Shown here: positions 34,412 through 43,822 of the stretch, one piece after another
How the letters are laid out: each line of letters opens with the position of its first letter
Numbering within the stretch: position 1 is the first letter of the stretch
The notes under the pieces: model-generated
The model's database searches: none
Told to the model about the DNA's origin: nothing
The model's input: the letters and a program-made list of their open reading frames with translations, nothing else
Translations under genes and position numbers: made by a program
Source of the DNA: Burkholderiales bacterium 70-64
GTDB taxonomy: Bacteria > Pseudomonadota > Gammaproteobacteria > Burkholderiales > Burkholderiaceae_E
Length of the DNA stretch: 64,000 bases
Direction of reading: 5' to 3'
NCBI GenBank assembly: GCA_001898645.1
Contig: MKUQ01000011.1
Coordinates: forward strand, 117,863 to 181,862

Positions 34412-36314
34412 ATCCGGCCTGGCAGACGATGTCGCCGGCGCCGCCGGCCACCAGCTTCGCCTCGGAGTCGTCGTACATGCCGTCGACCAGCGCCTGGAAG
34501 CGCTGGTACATCTGCTTGCGCTTGACCTTGCGGGTCGGCGTTACCGGCTCGCCTTCTTCCTCGGGGTCGAGCATCTTGGGCAACACGCGGAACAGCTTGA
34601 TCTGTTCGGCGCGCGCCAGCTGCTGGTTGGCCTTGGCGATCTCGGCCTGCAGCAGCTTGTACACCTCGGGGTGCTGGGTCAGATTGGTGTAGCCGGTATA
34701 GCTGACGTTGCGGCTGCGTGCCCATTGGGCGACCGCATCGAACTCGATCTCGACCAGGGCCGTCAGGTACTTGCGGCCATGGCCGAAGACCGTCACCTCG
34801 GCGACGTAAGGGCTGCCGCGAACGATGTTCTCGATGAAGCTGGGGCTGATGGTCTTGCCGCCGTCGGTGACGATGAAGTCGCGCGAGCGGTCCACCAGGC
34901 GCAGGCGGCCATCCTGCCATTCACCGACGTCCCCGGTATGCAGCCATCCCTCGGCATCCTTGACTTCAGCCGTGGCCTCGGGATTGTTCCAGTAGGCGTC
35001 GAACAAGGCATCGCTCTTGACCAGCACCTCGCCCTGGTCGGACAGGCGCACCTGCCAGCCGGGCGGCGCCACGCCAAGGTTGCCGGGGCACGGAAAATCG
35101 CCGTGCTGGCCCGTGATCAGGCCGCCGGCAGTCTCGGTCTGGCCGTAGAGCTCGGCCACGTTGACGCCGTAGATCTGCCACAACGCCATGGTCTCGGCGG
35201 CCAGCGGCGCCCCGCCACAGGTCACCAGGCGCAGGCGGTCGAAGCCCAGCTTGTTGAGCATGGGGCGGAAGGCCGCCCAGTGCCAAAGGCGGTAGGCCAA
35301 GGTGGACCAGGCTGTCGCGCTGCCGTCCCAGCGTTGCCTGGCATATCGCCGGCCGCAGGCGAGTGCCGAAGCATAGACCTTGCGCTTGAGCCAGGACGAG
35401 TCGGCGATGCCGATCAGGAGCTGCGAGGCGAACTTCTGCAGATAGCGCGGCACGGTGAGCAGAAAGGTCGGCGCCACCTCGAACATCGTCTGCGGCAAGT
35501 CGTTGACGCTCTCGCCGTAGTGGGGAACCAGGCGCGAGATCAGCGGGAAGGTGATGGCGACATCGCGACCGAGGATGTGGCAGAGCGGCAGGTAGACGAC
35601 GGTGCTCTGCGCTTCCTCGAGCAGCATGGGGTAGTGCTCGACGATGTTGCAGGCGGCAGCCAGGTGACGGCCGTGGCTGATCAGTGCGCCCTTGGGGTTG
35701 CCGGTAGTGCCGGAGGTATAGACGATGAAGGCCGGATCCTGCGGTGCCAGTCGTGTCGCCAGCTCGCGCAGCGTCGCCTGCGCCTCCTCGTCGCTGCCGG
35801 TCTCGGCGGCGAGCATGTCATCGTAGGCCTTGAGCCGGGTACGGTCGTAGGCGAACATCGCCGAGTCGTCGATCACGACGATCCAGCGCAGATCGGGCAG
35901 GTTTTCGAGGATGGGCAGTACCTTGTCCACGTATTCCTGGTTCTCGGCAACGAAAATGCCGGCGCCGCCGTCCTTCAGCTGGTATTCGACCTCGGCCACC
36001 GATGCCGTCGGGTAGATGCCGTAAGTGATGGCGCCCAGCGCCTGGGCGCCGAGATCGCAGACGCCCCATTCCTCGAAGGCGTCGCCCATCAGGGCCAGGC
36101 GATCGCCGCGGCCGAGGCCGAGGCGGTGCAGGGCCGAGGCGAAGCGGCCAGCCTGCGCCGCATACCAGCTCCAGCTGCGCTCGAGGTAGATCCCCCGCCG
36201 CTTCGCCCTGAAAGCGGTCTCGTGAGGTATGTCGCGCGCATGCTCGGCGAGGAGCAGCGGTGCATTCTTCGCGGCGAGCGTCACCGCGCGACCGGTGGCT
36301 GGGCGATGGTTCAA
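34410..36314 (-). CDS. AMP-forming acyl-CoA ligase (long-chain FadD15/FAA1-like), first copy
   Basis: The 634-residue enzyme has the adenylate-forming signatures: P-loop VYTSGTTGNPKGALISHG, AELYGQTETAGG (A5), GWLHTGDVGEWQDGRLRLVD (A7), RSRDFIVTDGGKTISPSFIE (A8), and a C-terminal lysine region PTRKVKRKQM. Its length fits the long-chain/FAA1 branch, not the roughly 520-residue benzoate-CoA ligases. Ligases of this branch are often embedded in Liv-type operons. It likely activates the imported acid to its CoA thioester. A paralog (51435) sits in the second importer operon. Confidence 0.9.
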   Translation of the reverse strand: MNHRPATGRAVTLAAKNAPLLLAEHARDIPHETAFRAKRRGIYLERSWSWYAAQAGRFASALHRLGLGRGDRLALMGDAFEEWGVCDLGAQALGAITYGIYPTASVAEVEYQLKDGGAGIFVAENQEYVDKVLPILENLPDLRWIVVIDDSAMFAYDRTRLKAYDDMLAAETGSDEEAQATLRELATRLAPQDPAFIVYTSGTTGNPKGALISHGRHLAAACNIVEHYPMLLEEAQSTVVYLPLCHILGRDVAITFPLISRLVPHYGESVNDLPQTMFEVAPTFLLTVPRYLQKFASQLLIGIADSSWLKRKVYASALACGRRYARQRWDGSATAWSTLAYRLWHWAAFRPMLNKLGFDRLRLVTCGGAPLAAETMALWQIYGVNVAELYGQTETAGGLITGQHGDFPCPGNLGVAPPGWQVRLSDQGEVLVKSDALFDAYWNNPEATAEVKDAEGWLHTGDVGEWQDGRLRLVDRSRDFIVTDGGKTISPSFIENIVRGSPYVAEVTVFGHGRKYLTALVEIEFDAVAQWARSRNVSYTGYTNLTQHPEVYKLLQAEIAKANQQLARAEQIKLFRVLPKMLDPEEEGEPVTPTRKVKRKQMYQRFQALVDGMYDDSEAKLVAGGAGDIVCQAG

Positions 36315-36393
36315 GCGGACCTCTCCTCTCCCGGTGGCGCTGCCGTTCCTGATCTTGTTCGATGGCAGTGCTGTCTGGGTGAATCCTGTCGGG

Positions 36394-37524
36394 TCAGCTC
36401 CTGGACTTGCCCAGCACCTGCTCGGCGAAAGCGTCGTCGAACGGCGCGCCTTCGGCGACCAGTTGGCGAAACCTGATGAAATCCACTACGTCGCGGCCCG
36501 TGACTTTCCTGCTATTGAAGGCATTGAATCCGACGAAGGCCTCGTGGTTCATGTTGGCTGCCGCCCAGTGGCGGTTGGGCAGCTTCATCTGATCCCAGAA
36601 GAACTTCTTCTTGCCGCGGATGCCGTCGATCGAATTGATCAGGCAATTGGGGAAGAGGTTGGCGAACTTCCAGACCAGGCGGTCGACCTCGGCATCGAGC
36701 CTCTCGAAATCCGTCTTGCACTCGGCCATCAGCGCTTTCGCCGCGGGCAGCTCGCCGGCGGCTACCGGCTCACCGTAGACGATCTCGCCGTCGTCGACAT
36801 AAGTGTCGGTGCGCACCATGGGATTTCTCACCCACTGGCCGTTCCTCTTGAGGACCGGCACCACGGTCGTGACCATGCCCTTGAGCTTCATCTTGTAGGC
36901 TGACCATGTTTCGCAGGAGATGCAGTTGTACATTGCGTCTTCCATCGACATGAACCAGGGCAGGAAATCGGTGGCGCCGCCTATCGGGGCCGAGCCATGG
37001 CGCGGGCCCGCCTGGCCGAATACCGCCAGGTCCGAGGTAACGGTGACGTCGGTGGCCATGCCGATCTCCTGGCCGCCGGCGACGCGCATGCCGTTGACGC
37101 GGCAGATGACGGGCTTCTTGCAGTTCAGGATGCTGTCGACCATGGCCATGAAGAGGTCGACATATTCCCCGTACTCGTTCGGCCGCTTCGAATAGTAGGA
37201 GGCGTATTCGGCGGTATTGCCGCCGGTGCAGAAAGCCTTGTCGCCGACGGCAGTGAATACGGCCGCGACGATCTTGCGGTCGCTCGAGGCTTTCTGGAAA
37301 CCGGCGATTACGCCCTTGACCATCTCGGTGGTATAGGAGTTGTACTGCGCCGGGTTGTTCAACCAGATCCAGGCGGAATAGATGCCAGGCACGGCCTGGC
37401 CCTTGTCGTCGATGACCTGCCGCTCTTCGTAGACAACGGTCGGCGCTTCCTTGCCGAAGTGCTCGTCACCGAAGACCTGGTGGTTCTTCAGCTCGTCATC
37501 CCTGTCCAGCCATTTCAAAGCCAT
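36394..37524 (-). CDS. oah: 6-oxocyclohex-1-ene-1-carbonyl-CoA hydrolase (BamA/Oah family)
   Basis: The 376-residue crotonase-superfamily protein matches the ring-opening hydrolase of the benzoyl-CoA pathway: ERQVIDDKGQAVPGIYSAWI, AVGDKAFCTGGNTAEYASYY, VNGMRVAGGQEIGMATDVTV, GPRHGSAPIGGATDFLPWF. The enzyme adds water and cleaves the alicyclic ring, giving 3-hydroxypimelyl-CoA from the unsubstituted substrate. It follows had by 18 bp in the same operon. Its presence marks the Thauera/Azoarcus-type modified beta-oxidation. If the substrate is alkylated the product would be an alkyl-3-hydroxypimelyl-CoA; that is inference. Confidence 0.93.
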   Translation of the reverse strand: MALKWLDRDDELKNHQVFGDEHFGKEAPTVVYEERQVIDDKGQAVPGIYSAWIWLNNPAQYNSYTTEMVKGVIAGFQKASSDRKIVAAVFTAVGDKAFCTGGNTAEYASYYSKRPNEYGEYVDLFMAMVDSILNCKKPVICRVNGMRVAGGQEIGMATDVTVTSDLAVFGQAGPRHGSAPIGGATDFLPWFMSMEDAMYNCISCETWSAYKMKLKGMVTTVVPVLKRNGQWVRNPMVRTDTYVDDGEIVYGEPVAAGELPAAKALMAECKTDFERLDAEVDRLVWKFANLFPNCLINSIDGIRGKKKFFWDQMKLPNRHWAAANMNHEAFVGFNAFNSRKVTGRDVVDFIRFRQLVAEGAPFDDAFAEQVLGKSRS

Positions 37525-37542
37525 TTGGATTCCTTTTCGATG

Positions 37543-38640
37543 TCAGAAGTCGGGCGTCAGGACGGCTCGCTTCCTGAGCCTGCCATGGTGGGCGTCGTCG
37601 AATACTTCGGCGATTCGGCTCATCGGCAGCGTCTCCACGAAGGGCGCCAGGGCGATCTTGCCGTCGAGGCAGAGTTGCAGCACCTTCGGGTAGTCCTCGG
37701 GCAGACAGCCCCAGACGCCGAGCACGTCGGCCTCGAAGGCCATGAGCTTGGACAACATGTACGAGGTTTCGTCGGTACCATAGCCAACGATGATCAGCTT
37801 GCCGACGAAGGAAAGCAGGGCCAAAGCCAGTTCCTGGCCGGGTTTGCTGCCCGAGACCTCGAAGATCTTCCAGCCGCTGTTGGCCGGCAGCCCCTGCTCC
37901 TTGCACCAGACCTTGATCGCTTCCTTGATCTCCTTGACGCTCTTGCCGCGCGGGTCGATGGCAAAGTCCGCGCCGTGCTCGAGCATGAGCTTGAGCTTTT
38001 CCGCGTTTACGTCGATGGCGATCACGGCGCGTGCCCCCATGCCCTTGGCCAGTTGGGTCATGAAGCTGCCGACACCGCCGGCAGCGCCGACCACGACGAC
38101 CAGGTCGCCGGGCATGAGCTCCGCGCGCTGGGCTGCGTGATAAGGCGTGGCGATGGCGTCGGCAACGACGGCCAAGTGCTCGAGCGGAATGCCGCGGCGA
38201 TCGGGTACCAGGCACAACTCGGTGGCCGGTACCGGGATATGGCTGGCGAAGCCGCCGTAAACACCCATGGAATTGCCCGGCATCCGCTGCTTCAGACAAC
38301 GGTTACCGCGGCCGGAGGCGCAGATCTCGCATCTGCGGCATGGCAGGAGGGCAGGCACGATGACTTCGCGTCCGACCAGGGCAGTATCTTCGGCGGCGAC
38401 GACGACGCCGGCGATCTCATGGCCCAAGGTCAGCGGCGGCTTGTCCACCGTCGGTACACCCAGATAGAAGTAGGAAAGGTCGGTATGGCAAACGCCGCAG
38501 CCACGAACCTCGACCAGCGCCTCACCGGGTGCCAGCGGCGGCATGGGCAGGGCATTGAGCACCAATCGGCCCGGCTCGACCATCTGCCAGGCCTTGAGCG
38601 TCGGCGGCAAGGCCGGGCTGGGGCTCATTGGTTGCTCCAA
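37543..38640 (-). CDS. had: 6-hydroxycyclohex-1-ene-1-carbonyl-CoA dehydrogenase (zinc MDR family)
   Basis: The 365-residue medium-chain dehydrogenase has the catalytic-zinc segment EVRGCGVCHTDLSYF and LTLGHEIAGVV, a structural-zinc cluster CRRCEICASGRGNRC, and the nucleotide-binding GAAGGVGSFMTQLAKGMGA. It oxidises the alicyclic hydroxy-acyl-CoA with NAD, the step between dienoyl-CoA hydratase and the ring-opening hydrolase. Both of those are its neighbours (16-bp overlap with dch, 18 bp from oah), which fixes the assignment. Confidence 0.92.
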   Translation of the reverse strand: MEQPMSPSPALPPTLKAWQMVEPGRLVLNALPMPPLAPGEALVEVRGCGVCHTDLSYFYLGVPTVDKPPLTLGHEIAGVVVAAEDTALVGREVIVPALLPCRRCEICASGRGNRCLKQRMPGNSMGVYGGFASHIPVPATELCLVPDRRGIPLEHLAVVADAIATPYHAAQRAELMPGDLVVVVGAAGGVGSFMTQLAKGMGARAVIAIDVNAEKLKLMLEHGADFAIDPRGKSVKEIKEAIKVWCKEQGLPANSGWKIFEVSGSKPGQELALALLSFVGKLIIVGYGTDETSYMLSKLMAFEADVLGVWGCLPEDYPKVLQLCLDGKIALAPFVETLPMSRIAEVFDDAHHGRLRKRAVLTPDF

Positions 38641-39398
38641 ACCGGCTTGCGCTTCTCGATGAAGGAATTGAGGCCCTCGACGGCGTCAGCCGTGGCCATC
38701 AATTCCTTCAGGTAGATCTGCTCGACATTGAACAAGGCCTCGAAGAAAGGCTTGCCGCTCGCCTCGCGGATGGCACGCTTGGTGTAAGTGAGCGCGACGC
38801 GCGAGAGCGAGAGGAACTGGTCGACGAACTTGCGACAGTCCTCGGCGAAGCTCGCCGCAGGGTAAACATTGTTGACCATGCCGTATGCCTTGGCCTCGGC
38901 TGCATCGAGCAAGCCGCCACCGAACAGCAGCTCGGCAGCGCGGCTCGCCGAAACCAGCTTGGGCAGAAGAATGGCAGCGATCGGGGGAAAGACGCCGAGC
39001 TTGATTTCGGGCTGACCGATCTTGGCGCCTTCCTTGGCCACGATCATGTCGCAGGCCAGGGCCAACTCACAGCCGCCGCCAATGGCCGAGCCATTGAGCA
39101 CCGCGATGGTCGGCAATGGGAAAACCAGGACCCGCTTGAGCAGACCGTGGAAGGTGTCGATCATTTCGACAACCTTGTCCGGCGTGTGGTCGAGGACGTC
39201 CACGCCGGCGGAGAAAACTTTGTCGCCGGCAGCAGTGATCAACAACAGCTTGGCTGTCGGCTCGGCGGCGGCAGCGGTGACGGCACGGTCCAGCTCGGCC
39301 ATCGTCGCGATATCGAGAACGTGGTGCGGCGGACGCCTGAGCTCGATGCGCACCAAGCCGTCGGTAACCTGATAGTCGATGCTCTCGTATCGGGCCAT
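38625..39398 (-). CDS. dch: Cyclohexa-1,5-diene-1-carbonyl-CoA hydratase (Dch family)
   Basis: The 257-residue crotonase from the ATG at 39398 (behind GGAAGGGAGA) shows IELRRPPHHVLDIATMAEL, AAGDKVFSAGVDVLDHT, NGSAIGGGCELALACDMIV and QPEIKLGVFPPIAAILLPK. It hydrates the dienoyl-CoA produced by class I benzoyl-CoA reductase. It is the first gene of the roughly 12.5-kb leftward operon that ends at 26890. The 17-codon upstream extension to 39449 was rejected because it runs into the operator. The promoter and TetR-type operator lie immediately upstream. Confidence 0.92.
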   Translation of the reverse strand: MARYESIDYQVTDGLVRIELRRPPHHVLDIATMAELDRAVTAAAAEPTAKLLLITAAGDKVFSAGVDVLDHTPDKVVEMIDTFHGLLKRVLVFPLPTIAVLNGSAIGGGCELALACDMIVAKEGAKIGQPEIKLGVFPPIAAILLPKLVSASRAAELLFGGGLLDAAEAKAYGMVNNVYPAASFAEDCRKFVDQFLSLSRVALTYTKRAIREASGKPFFEALFNVEQIYLKELMATADAVEGLNSFIEKRKPVWSNQ

Positions 39399-39432
39399 CG
39401 TCTCCCTTCCTCTCGTTCTTGCTCTGATTAGA

Positions 39433-39483
39433 ACTGACCGGTCAGTCAACTTTGATGTTAGTCGGCCCCGAAGAGAAAGTCAA
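39433..39483 (-). promoter_or_regulatory. Promoter and TetR-type operator of the leftward dch operon
   Basis: Reading leftward, TTGACT (39483-39478) and TAACAT (39460-39455) are 17 bp apart. The perfect palindrome ACTGACCGGTCAGT (39433-39446) begins 8 bp downstream of the -10, over the expected transcription start. The same arrangement occurs upstream of the reductase genes. A TetR gene lies between the two sites. Confidence 0.7.
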
Positions 39484-39505
39484 TGACGGGAACAGGGATT
39501 TGTCT

Positions 39506-40207
39506 TCAGCGGGCGCCGGTACGCACGGCGGTCTTGCGTGCAGGACGCGACGCCTCCAGTGCGGCGAACTTGCGCTTGCCGGCTGCCGTGAGGAAAGGCC
39601 GGATCAGTAGTTGTTCGCCCTCGGCAAGGAAGGCCGCCATGCTGTAGCTATCATGAAGCGCCCAGCGCTTGAGGGCCCAGGTGTGGCCGAGCATGATGTA
39701 CTGGTAAGCCATGATGCGCGCGTCCAGGGGCTGCATCAGGCCGGCGTCCATGCAGGCCCACAGGCATTGCTCGATCTCGGCGACGATTTCGCTCTCGATG
39801 CGCTTGATGCCCAGGCGCTCCTCGGGCGTCAGGTCCTTGCTCGAGCGGTAGGCAAGGATCACCTCCTGGGTATGCTGCTCGGCCATGGTGCAGTTGAGCT
39901 CGAGAATGCGGCGCAAGGCGGCCAGCGGGCCCAGGCTGTCGATCATCTGGACGACGTTCTCGCGCCGGTAGATGTCGAGCACGGCACATAGAGCGCAGTA
40001 AAGGACGTCGTTCTTGTCCTTGAAGTAGCGATAGATCAGACCCTTGCCTATGCCGATGGCGTTCGAGATGTCCTCGATCGTGGTCTGGAAGTAGCCGCGC
40101 TCGGCGAACAGCTGGACGGCGGTGCTGATGATCTGGGCACGCCGCTTTTCGGCGATCGGCGTCTGTTCTCTACCGTTGTCGTCGGCCTTGGTCTTGTTGC
40201 GACCCAT
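39506..40207 (-). CDS. TetR-family regulator between the two aromatic operons
   Basis: The 233-residue protein has the TetR helix-turn-helix ERGYFQTTIEDISNAIGIGK followed by GLIYRYFKDKNDVLYCALC, and a helical effector domain. Basic tails at both ends flank it. It lies between dch and the reductase genes, next to two near-identical palindromes, and is the obvious candidate to repress both operons until an aromatic acyl-CoA binds. The 3-methylbenzoate cluster of Azoarcus is known to be governed by a TetR protein (MbdR). This gene is positionally similar, but its operator must be tested. Confidence 0.9.
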   Translation of the reverse strand: MGRNKTKADDNGREQTPIAEKRRAQIISTAVQLFAERGYFQTTIEDISNAIGIGKGLIYRYFKDKNDVLYCALCAVLDIYRRENVVQMIDSLGPLAALRRILELNCTMAEQHTQEVILAYRSSKDLTPEERLGIKRIESEIVAEIEQCLWACMDAGLMQPLDARIMAYQYIMLGHTWALKRWALHDSYSMAAFLAEGEQLLIRPFLTAAGKRKFAALEASRPARKTAVRTGAR

Positions 40208-40383
40208 ATCACACGCGGCCCGCGGCCGCCCCCCTGCGTACGTAGATGTCGCCGAGAAGCAACTCGGACTTGGCGCTGCTGACCAAGGTGGCGGCGAACT
40301 TCAGGTCGGGCATGGCTTTCCTTCGCGCAAACGGCGGGTTGAACGTCCGGTCAAGGCGGCGATTGTAGTGCGGAGGGTCGCCG

Positions 40384-40434
40384 TTGACATCCCCTTACCA
40401 GCAGCGTAGGATTATAGCGGACTGACCAGTCAGT
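40384..40434 (+). promoter_or_regulatory. Promoter and TetR-type operator of the benzoyl-CoA reductase operon
   Basis: TTGACA (40384-40389) and TAGGAT (40407-40412) are 17 bp apart. ACTGACCAGTCAGT (40421-40434), a near-perfect palindrome, starts 8 bp after the -10. It differs at one base from the site at 39433, and both copies are followed by CAACTTT. I see no gene in the 253 bp between the TetR start and the reductase operon. Confidence 0.7.
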
Positions 40435-40469
40435 CAACTTTTTAAGATAATGATACGAGGATGTTAGAG

Positions 40470-41810
40470 ATGGCGACGGTTTCCACGCCGGCTGGTATCG
40501 ACCTGACCGAAGACATTGTCGGCCGCGGTGCCCGCGAGTCGGCGCGCCTGACGCGCAAGTGGTTCTCCCAGTTGACCGAAGCAGCGCGCCACGGCCACAA
40601 GGCAGCCTATGTGTTCGTGATGGGCAACATGAACGAAGTGCTGCGTTGCTTCGACATGCCCATCGTCTTTCCGGAGATCACGGCGCTGCAGACGGCAGTG
40701 CGCGGAACCTCGGAGGAGTACCTGCGAGAATCAGAAGACTACGGCTATTCGCCCGATATCTGCGGCTACCTGAAGGCCGACATCGCCATGCAGTTACGCG
40801 GCGGCGAGCATCCGATGGGGCTGATCCCGAAGGCTGGTCTGGTGGTGACCACCAACGCGTGCAACACCTACTTCAAGTGGGCCGAGATCTGGGAACGGCT
40901 GCAAGGTGCGCCCATCGTGACCGTTGACGTGCCCAACGCCCGGGCCGCCGGCTGCGAGAGCCAGCCGGGCAACCTGGATTTCAAGTACGAGCATGCGTAC
41001 GTCGTCGCCCAGGTCAAAGAGCTGATCGCCGCGTGCGAGCGGGTGACCGGCAGGAAGTTCGATATCGATCGCTTCCGCCAGAACCTGGCATGGGCCAACG
41101 AGATGAGCCATTACTGGAAAAAACTCCTGTTGCTCAATGCGCGCAAGCCGGCGGTCTTTTCGGCTTTGACCGACGGTCTCGCCTACCTGGGCATGGCCAA
41201 CTGCTACCGTGCCACCGAAGAGGGCGCCAAGTACTTCAAGGAGCTTTACGAGGAAATGGAGTACCGCTCCAACCACGGCATCGGCGCATTCACGCGCAAG
41301 GACGGCAAGGATGTGCCGCTCGAGCAACGCTTTCGCCTGGGTTTCATCGGCGTACCCTGCTATCCGATCTTCCGCGGCTTCAACGAATTCTTCTCCGACT
41401 GGGGGGGCATCTTCGTCTCTTCGAGTTACCTGAAGTTCGCCTCGGGTGGCACGGCGCTGGGCTTCGAATTCGACCTCGCCGACCCGATCGAGAGCTTTGC
41501 CGAGGGAACGCTGCTCACGGTGCGGGCTACGCAGACCGGCATACTCTTCGATATCCCGGATATCGAGTCGCCCGAGTCGATCTTCAAGCTCGACGGGATC
41601 GTCTATCACGGCGTCAAGAGCTGCCGCACGGCCTCCGCCGGCCTCGCCGACCGGCGCTTCCATCTCGCCGAGAACGGCGGCCTGCCGACGCTGCTGCTCG
41701 AATCCGACATCGTCGATCCGCGCGCCGTCTCCAAGGCGCAGATGAAGAACCGCGCCGATGCCTTCTTCGAGGGCCTGATTGCCCGCCAGCAGCGGGCGTC
41801 GGCGCGTTAG
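40470..41810 (+). CDS. Benzoyl-CoA reductase, Bzd/Mbd type, O-like subunit
   Basis: The product (446 residues from the ATG at 40470; an ATG at 40461 has no room for a ribosome site) belongs to the HgdB/BcrB/BzdO family. It has candidate cluster or active-site cysteines in [25 protein letters not shown] and [11 protein letters not shown]. With the N subunit it forms the ring-reducing module that takes low-potential electrons from the ATPase module. Gene order O-N-Q-P matches the 3-methylbenzoyl-CoA reductase (mbdONQP) loci as I remember them, rather than bzdNOPQ. The ring substrate may therefore be a substituted benzoyl-CoA. The enzyme is cytoplasmic and oxygen-sensitive in known members. Confidence 0.88.
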   Translation: MATVSTPAGIDLTEDIVGRGARESARLTRKWFSQLTEAARHGHKAAYVFVMGNMNEVLRCFDMPIVFPEITALQTAVRGTSEEYLRESEDYGYSPDICGYLKADIAMQLRGGEHPMGLIPKAGLVVTTNACNTYFKWAEIWERLQGAPIVTVDVPNARAAGCESQPGNLDFKYEHAYVVAQVKELIAACERVTGRKFDIDRFRQNLAWANEMSHYWKKLLLLNARKPAVFSALTDGLAYLGMANCYRATEEGAKYFKELYEEMEYRSNHGIGAFTRKDGKDVPLEQRFRLGFIGVPCYPIFRGFNEFFSDWGGIFVSSSYLKFASGGTALGFEFDLADPIESFAEGTLLTVRATQTGILFDIPDIESPESIFKLDGIVYHGVKSCRTASAGLADRRFHLAENGGLPTLLLESDIVDPRAVSKAQMKNRADAFFEGLIARQQRASAR

Positions 41811-41821
41811 AACGGGGAGAG

Positions 41822-42991
41822 ATGATGACTGCAATCCCATTCACTTCCTGGCAGGGCAAGTCGCTCAACGAGATCTTCGCCCTCTGCCGCGAGCTGCAGG
41901 AAGACCCGACTTATCCGACGGTCAAGGCTTGGCGAGCCGCCGGCGGCAAGGTGCTCGGCCACTTCCAGGTCTATTTTCCCGAGGAAATCGCATACGCCTG
42001 CGGCATGCTGCCGGTGCGCATCCGCGGCGGTCAGGCCGACGGCGTGGAAGCCAGCCAGCATTTCGGCTCCTATCTCTGCTCGATACTCAAGACCTCCCTC
42101 GACCTGGCGCTGTGCAAGCATATCGAGCTCGATCTCTTCGTTACCCACCCGATCTGCGACGGTGCCCGTAACCTTGCCGGCATCTGGGGTCGCAACTTCC
42201 CCTACAAGTCGCAGGTGCTGCACCTGCCTCAGAATCCGAATTCGGCCGGCACTGTGAGCTTCCTGCGCGCCGAGTACCGGCGCCTGGCCGGTGACATCGA
42301 GGCCGCGGGCGGGCGACCGTTGACCGACGAGGCACTCAAGCGCTCGCTCGCTCTCTACAATCGCTCGCGGACACTTATGAGGGAGCTTTACCGGATACGC
42401 CGCGACGAACCCTGGAAGCTCGCCGCCGACGAATCTTTGGCTCTGGTCGGCATGGCTGGCTTCCTGCCGCGCGAGGAGTTCAATCGCCTGCTCGAAGCGG
42501 TGCTGCCGATGATCGCCGGCAGGCCGGCGCGAGAGCAGGACAAGATGCGCGTGGTCTTCGAGGGCGGTTTCTGCGAGCTGCCACCCTTCGATTTGTTGCA
42601 GGCGGTCTCCCGCTCCTGTTTCGTCGTGGACGACGATGTCTATATCGGCCTGCGCTGGCTGACCGAGGACGTGGACATCGAAGGCGACCCGCTCGCCAAC
42701 CTGGCCGCCGCCTATATCGAGAAGTCGTCGTACAGCCCGGTTCAGCACGACAACGACAAGCCGCGCGAAAAAATGCTGTTGAAGCGATTGCGTGCTGCAC
42801 GTGGTGAAGCAGTGATTCTGGCCGCCGCCAAGATGTGCGAGCCGGGGCTGGACGAGCAGGTCGCCTATTCCAAGGAGCTCGACCGCGAGGGCGTTCCCTA
42901 TTTTGTCTCGGAGTTCGAGGAAAATCAGACGACCTTCGACGACATCTCGATCCAGATGGAAACGTTCCTCGAGAACGTCATGTTCAACTGA
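41822..42991 (+). CDS. Benzoyl-CoA reductase, Bzd/Mbd type, N-like subunit
   Basis: The 389-residue protein is of the 2-hydroxyacyl-CoA dehydratase D family (BcrC/BzdN-like). It shows [53 protein letters not shown] and a late [20 protein letters not shown]. The cysteines are candidates for the active-site iron-sulfur cluster shared with the O subunit. ATGs at 41822 and 41825 are both possible, behind GGGGAGAG. The start is 11 bp after the O gene stop. It carries out the Birch-like two-electron ring reduction with its partner subunit. Confidence 0.88.
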   Translation: MMTAIPFTSWQGKSLNEIFALCRELQEDPTYPTVKAWRAAGGKVLGHFQVYFPEEIAYACGMLPVRIRGGQADGVEASQHFGSYLCSILKTSLDLALCKHIELDLFVTHPICDGARNLAGIWGRNFPYKSQVLHLPQNPNSAGTVSFLRAEYRRLAGDIEAAGGRPLTDEALKRSLALYNRSRTLMRELYRIRRDEPWKLAADESLALVGMAGFLPREEFNRLLEAVLPMIAGRPAREQDKMRVVFEGGFCELPPFDLLQAVSRSCFVVDDDVYIGLRWLTEDVDIEGDPLANLAAAYIEKSSYSPVQHDNDKPREKMLLKRLRAARGEAVILAAAKMCEPGLDEQVAYSKELDREGVPYFVSEFEENQTTFDDISIQMETFLENVMFN

Positions 42992-43010
42992 GCGGCGGAC
43001 GGGTGAGGTC

Positions 43011-43820
43011 ATGAATTACGCAGGCGGAGTCGATGTCGGCTCGACTCAAACCAAGGCAGTGATCATCGACGAGGCCGGGCACATCGTCGCCCGGTGCCTG
43101 ACCGATACGGGTGCGAACGTCACCGAGGCCGCCAGAAGCGCGTTCGCCGCCTGCCTCGAGGCCGGCAACATCAGGGACGAGGACGTGCGTTTCGTCATCG
43201 GTACCGGCTATGGCCGCTACAAGGTGACCTTCGGTGACCGTCAGGTCACGGAGATCAGCTGTCACGGCCGCGGCGCCGTCCACATGTTCCCGGGCACGCG
43301 CACGGTGATCGACATGGGAGGCCAGGACAGCAAGGCCATACGCGTCAGGGAGGACGGCGAGATCGTGGATTTCTGCATGAACGACAAGTGTGCCGCCGGC
43401 ACCGGGCGCTTCCTCGGCGCCGCCGCCAAGGCGCTGGGCATGACACTCGACGATCTCGGTCCCACGGCCCTGAAGTCGGCCAAACCGGTCAAGATCAGTA
43501 CCACGTGCACGGTGTTCGCCGAGGCCGAGGTGCTTTCCTGGCTGGGCAAAGGCAAGACCGTCGAGGACATTCTCTGGGGGGTGCACAGGTCGATCGCCGT
43601 GCGCTCCTTCGGTCTGTTGCGGCGTGTCGGAATCGTGGATGAAATCACCTTCACCGGTGGCGTTGCCAAGAACCCGGGCATGATCAAAGCGCTCGAGGAG
43701 GCGCTCGACAAGAAACTCAACGTCAGCCAGGACAGCCACTTCATGGGCGCGCTGGGCGCTGCCTTGTTTGCCATGGGTGCCATCAAGGCGGGTGAAGCGC
43801 GCGTCGTGGAGAGGGTTTGA
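43011..43820 (+). CDS. Benzoyl-CoA reductase ATPase subunit, Q-like
   Basis: The 269-residue ASKHA ATPase starts [20 protein letters not shown], with a second phosphate motif [14 protein letters not shown]. Bridging-cluster cysteines lie in [14 protein letters not shown] and [14 protein letters not shown]. It resembles BzdQ/BcrA and the dehydratase activator HgdC. A dimer of Q- and P-like subunits binds one [4Fe-4S] cluster and couples ATP hydrolysis to electron transfer into the reductase. It begins 19 bp after the N gene. The Q and P labels rest on pattern only. Confidence 0.85.
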   Translation: MNYAGGVDVGSTQTKAVIIDEAGHIVARCLTDTGANVTEAARSAFAACLEAGNIRDEDVRFVIGTGYGRYKVTFGDRQVTEISCHGRGAVHMFPGTRTVIDMGGQDSKAIRVREDGEIVDFCMNDKCAAGTGRFLGAAAKALGMTLDDLGPTALKSAKPVKISTTCTVFAEAEVLSWLGKGKTVEDILWGVHRSIAVRSFGLLRRVGIVDEITFTGGVAKNPGMIKALEEALDKKLNVSQDSHFMGALGAALFAMGAIKAGEARVVERV

Positions 43821-43822
43821 AC

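Noticed and set aside
32198..34525. A 775-residue plus-strand frame across LivH and LivK
   Set aside because: It is antisense to four well-supported importer and ligase genes and has no recognisable motif.
34410..36314. Assignment of the ligases as benzoate-CoA ligase (BclA/BzdA type)
   Set aside because: Length (620-634 residues) and motifs fit the long-chain FAA1/FadD15 branch; activity on an aromatic acid remains possible but is not shown by sequence.
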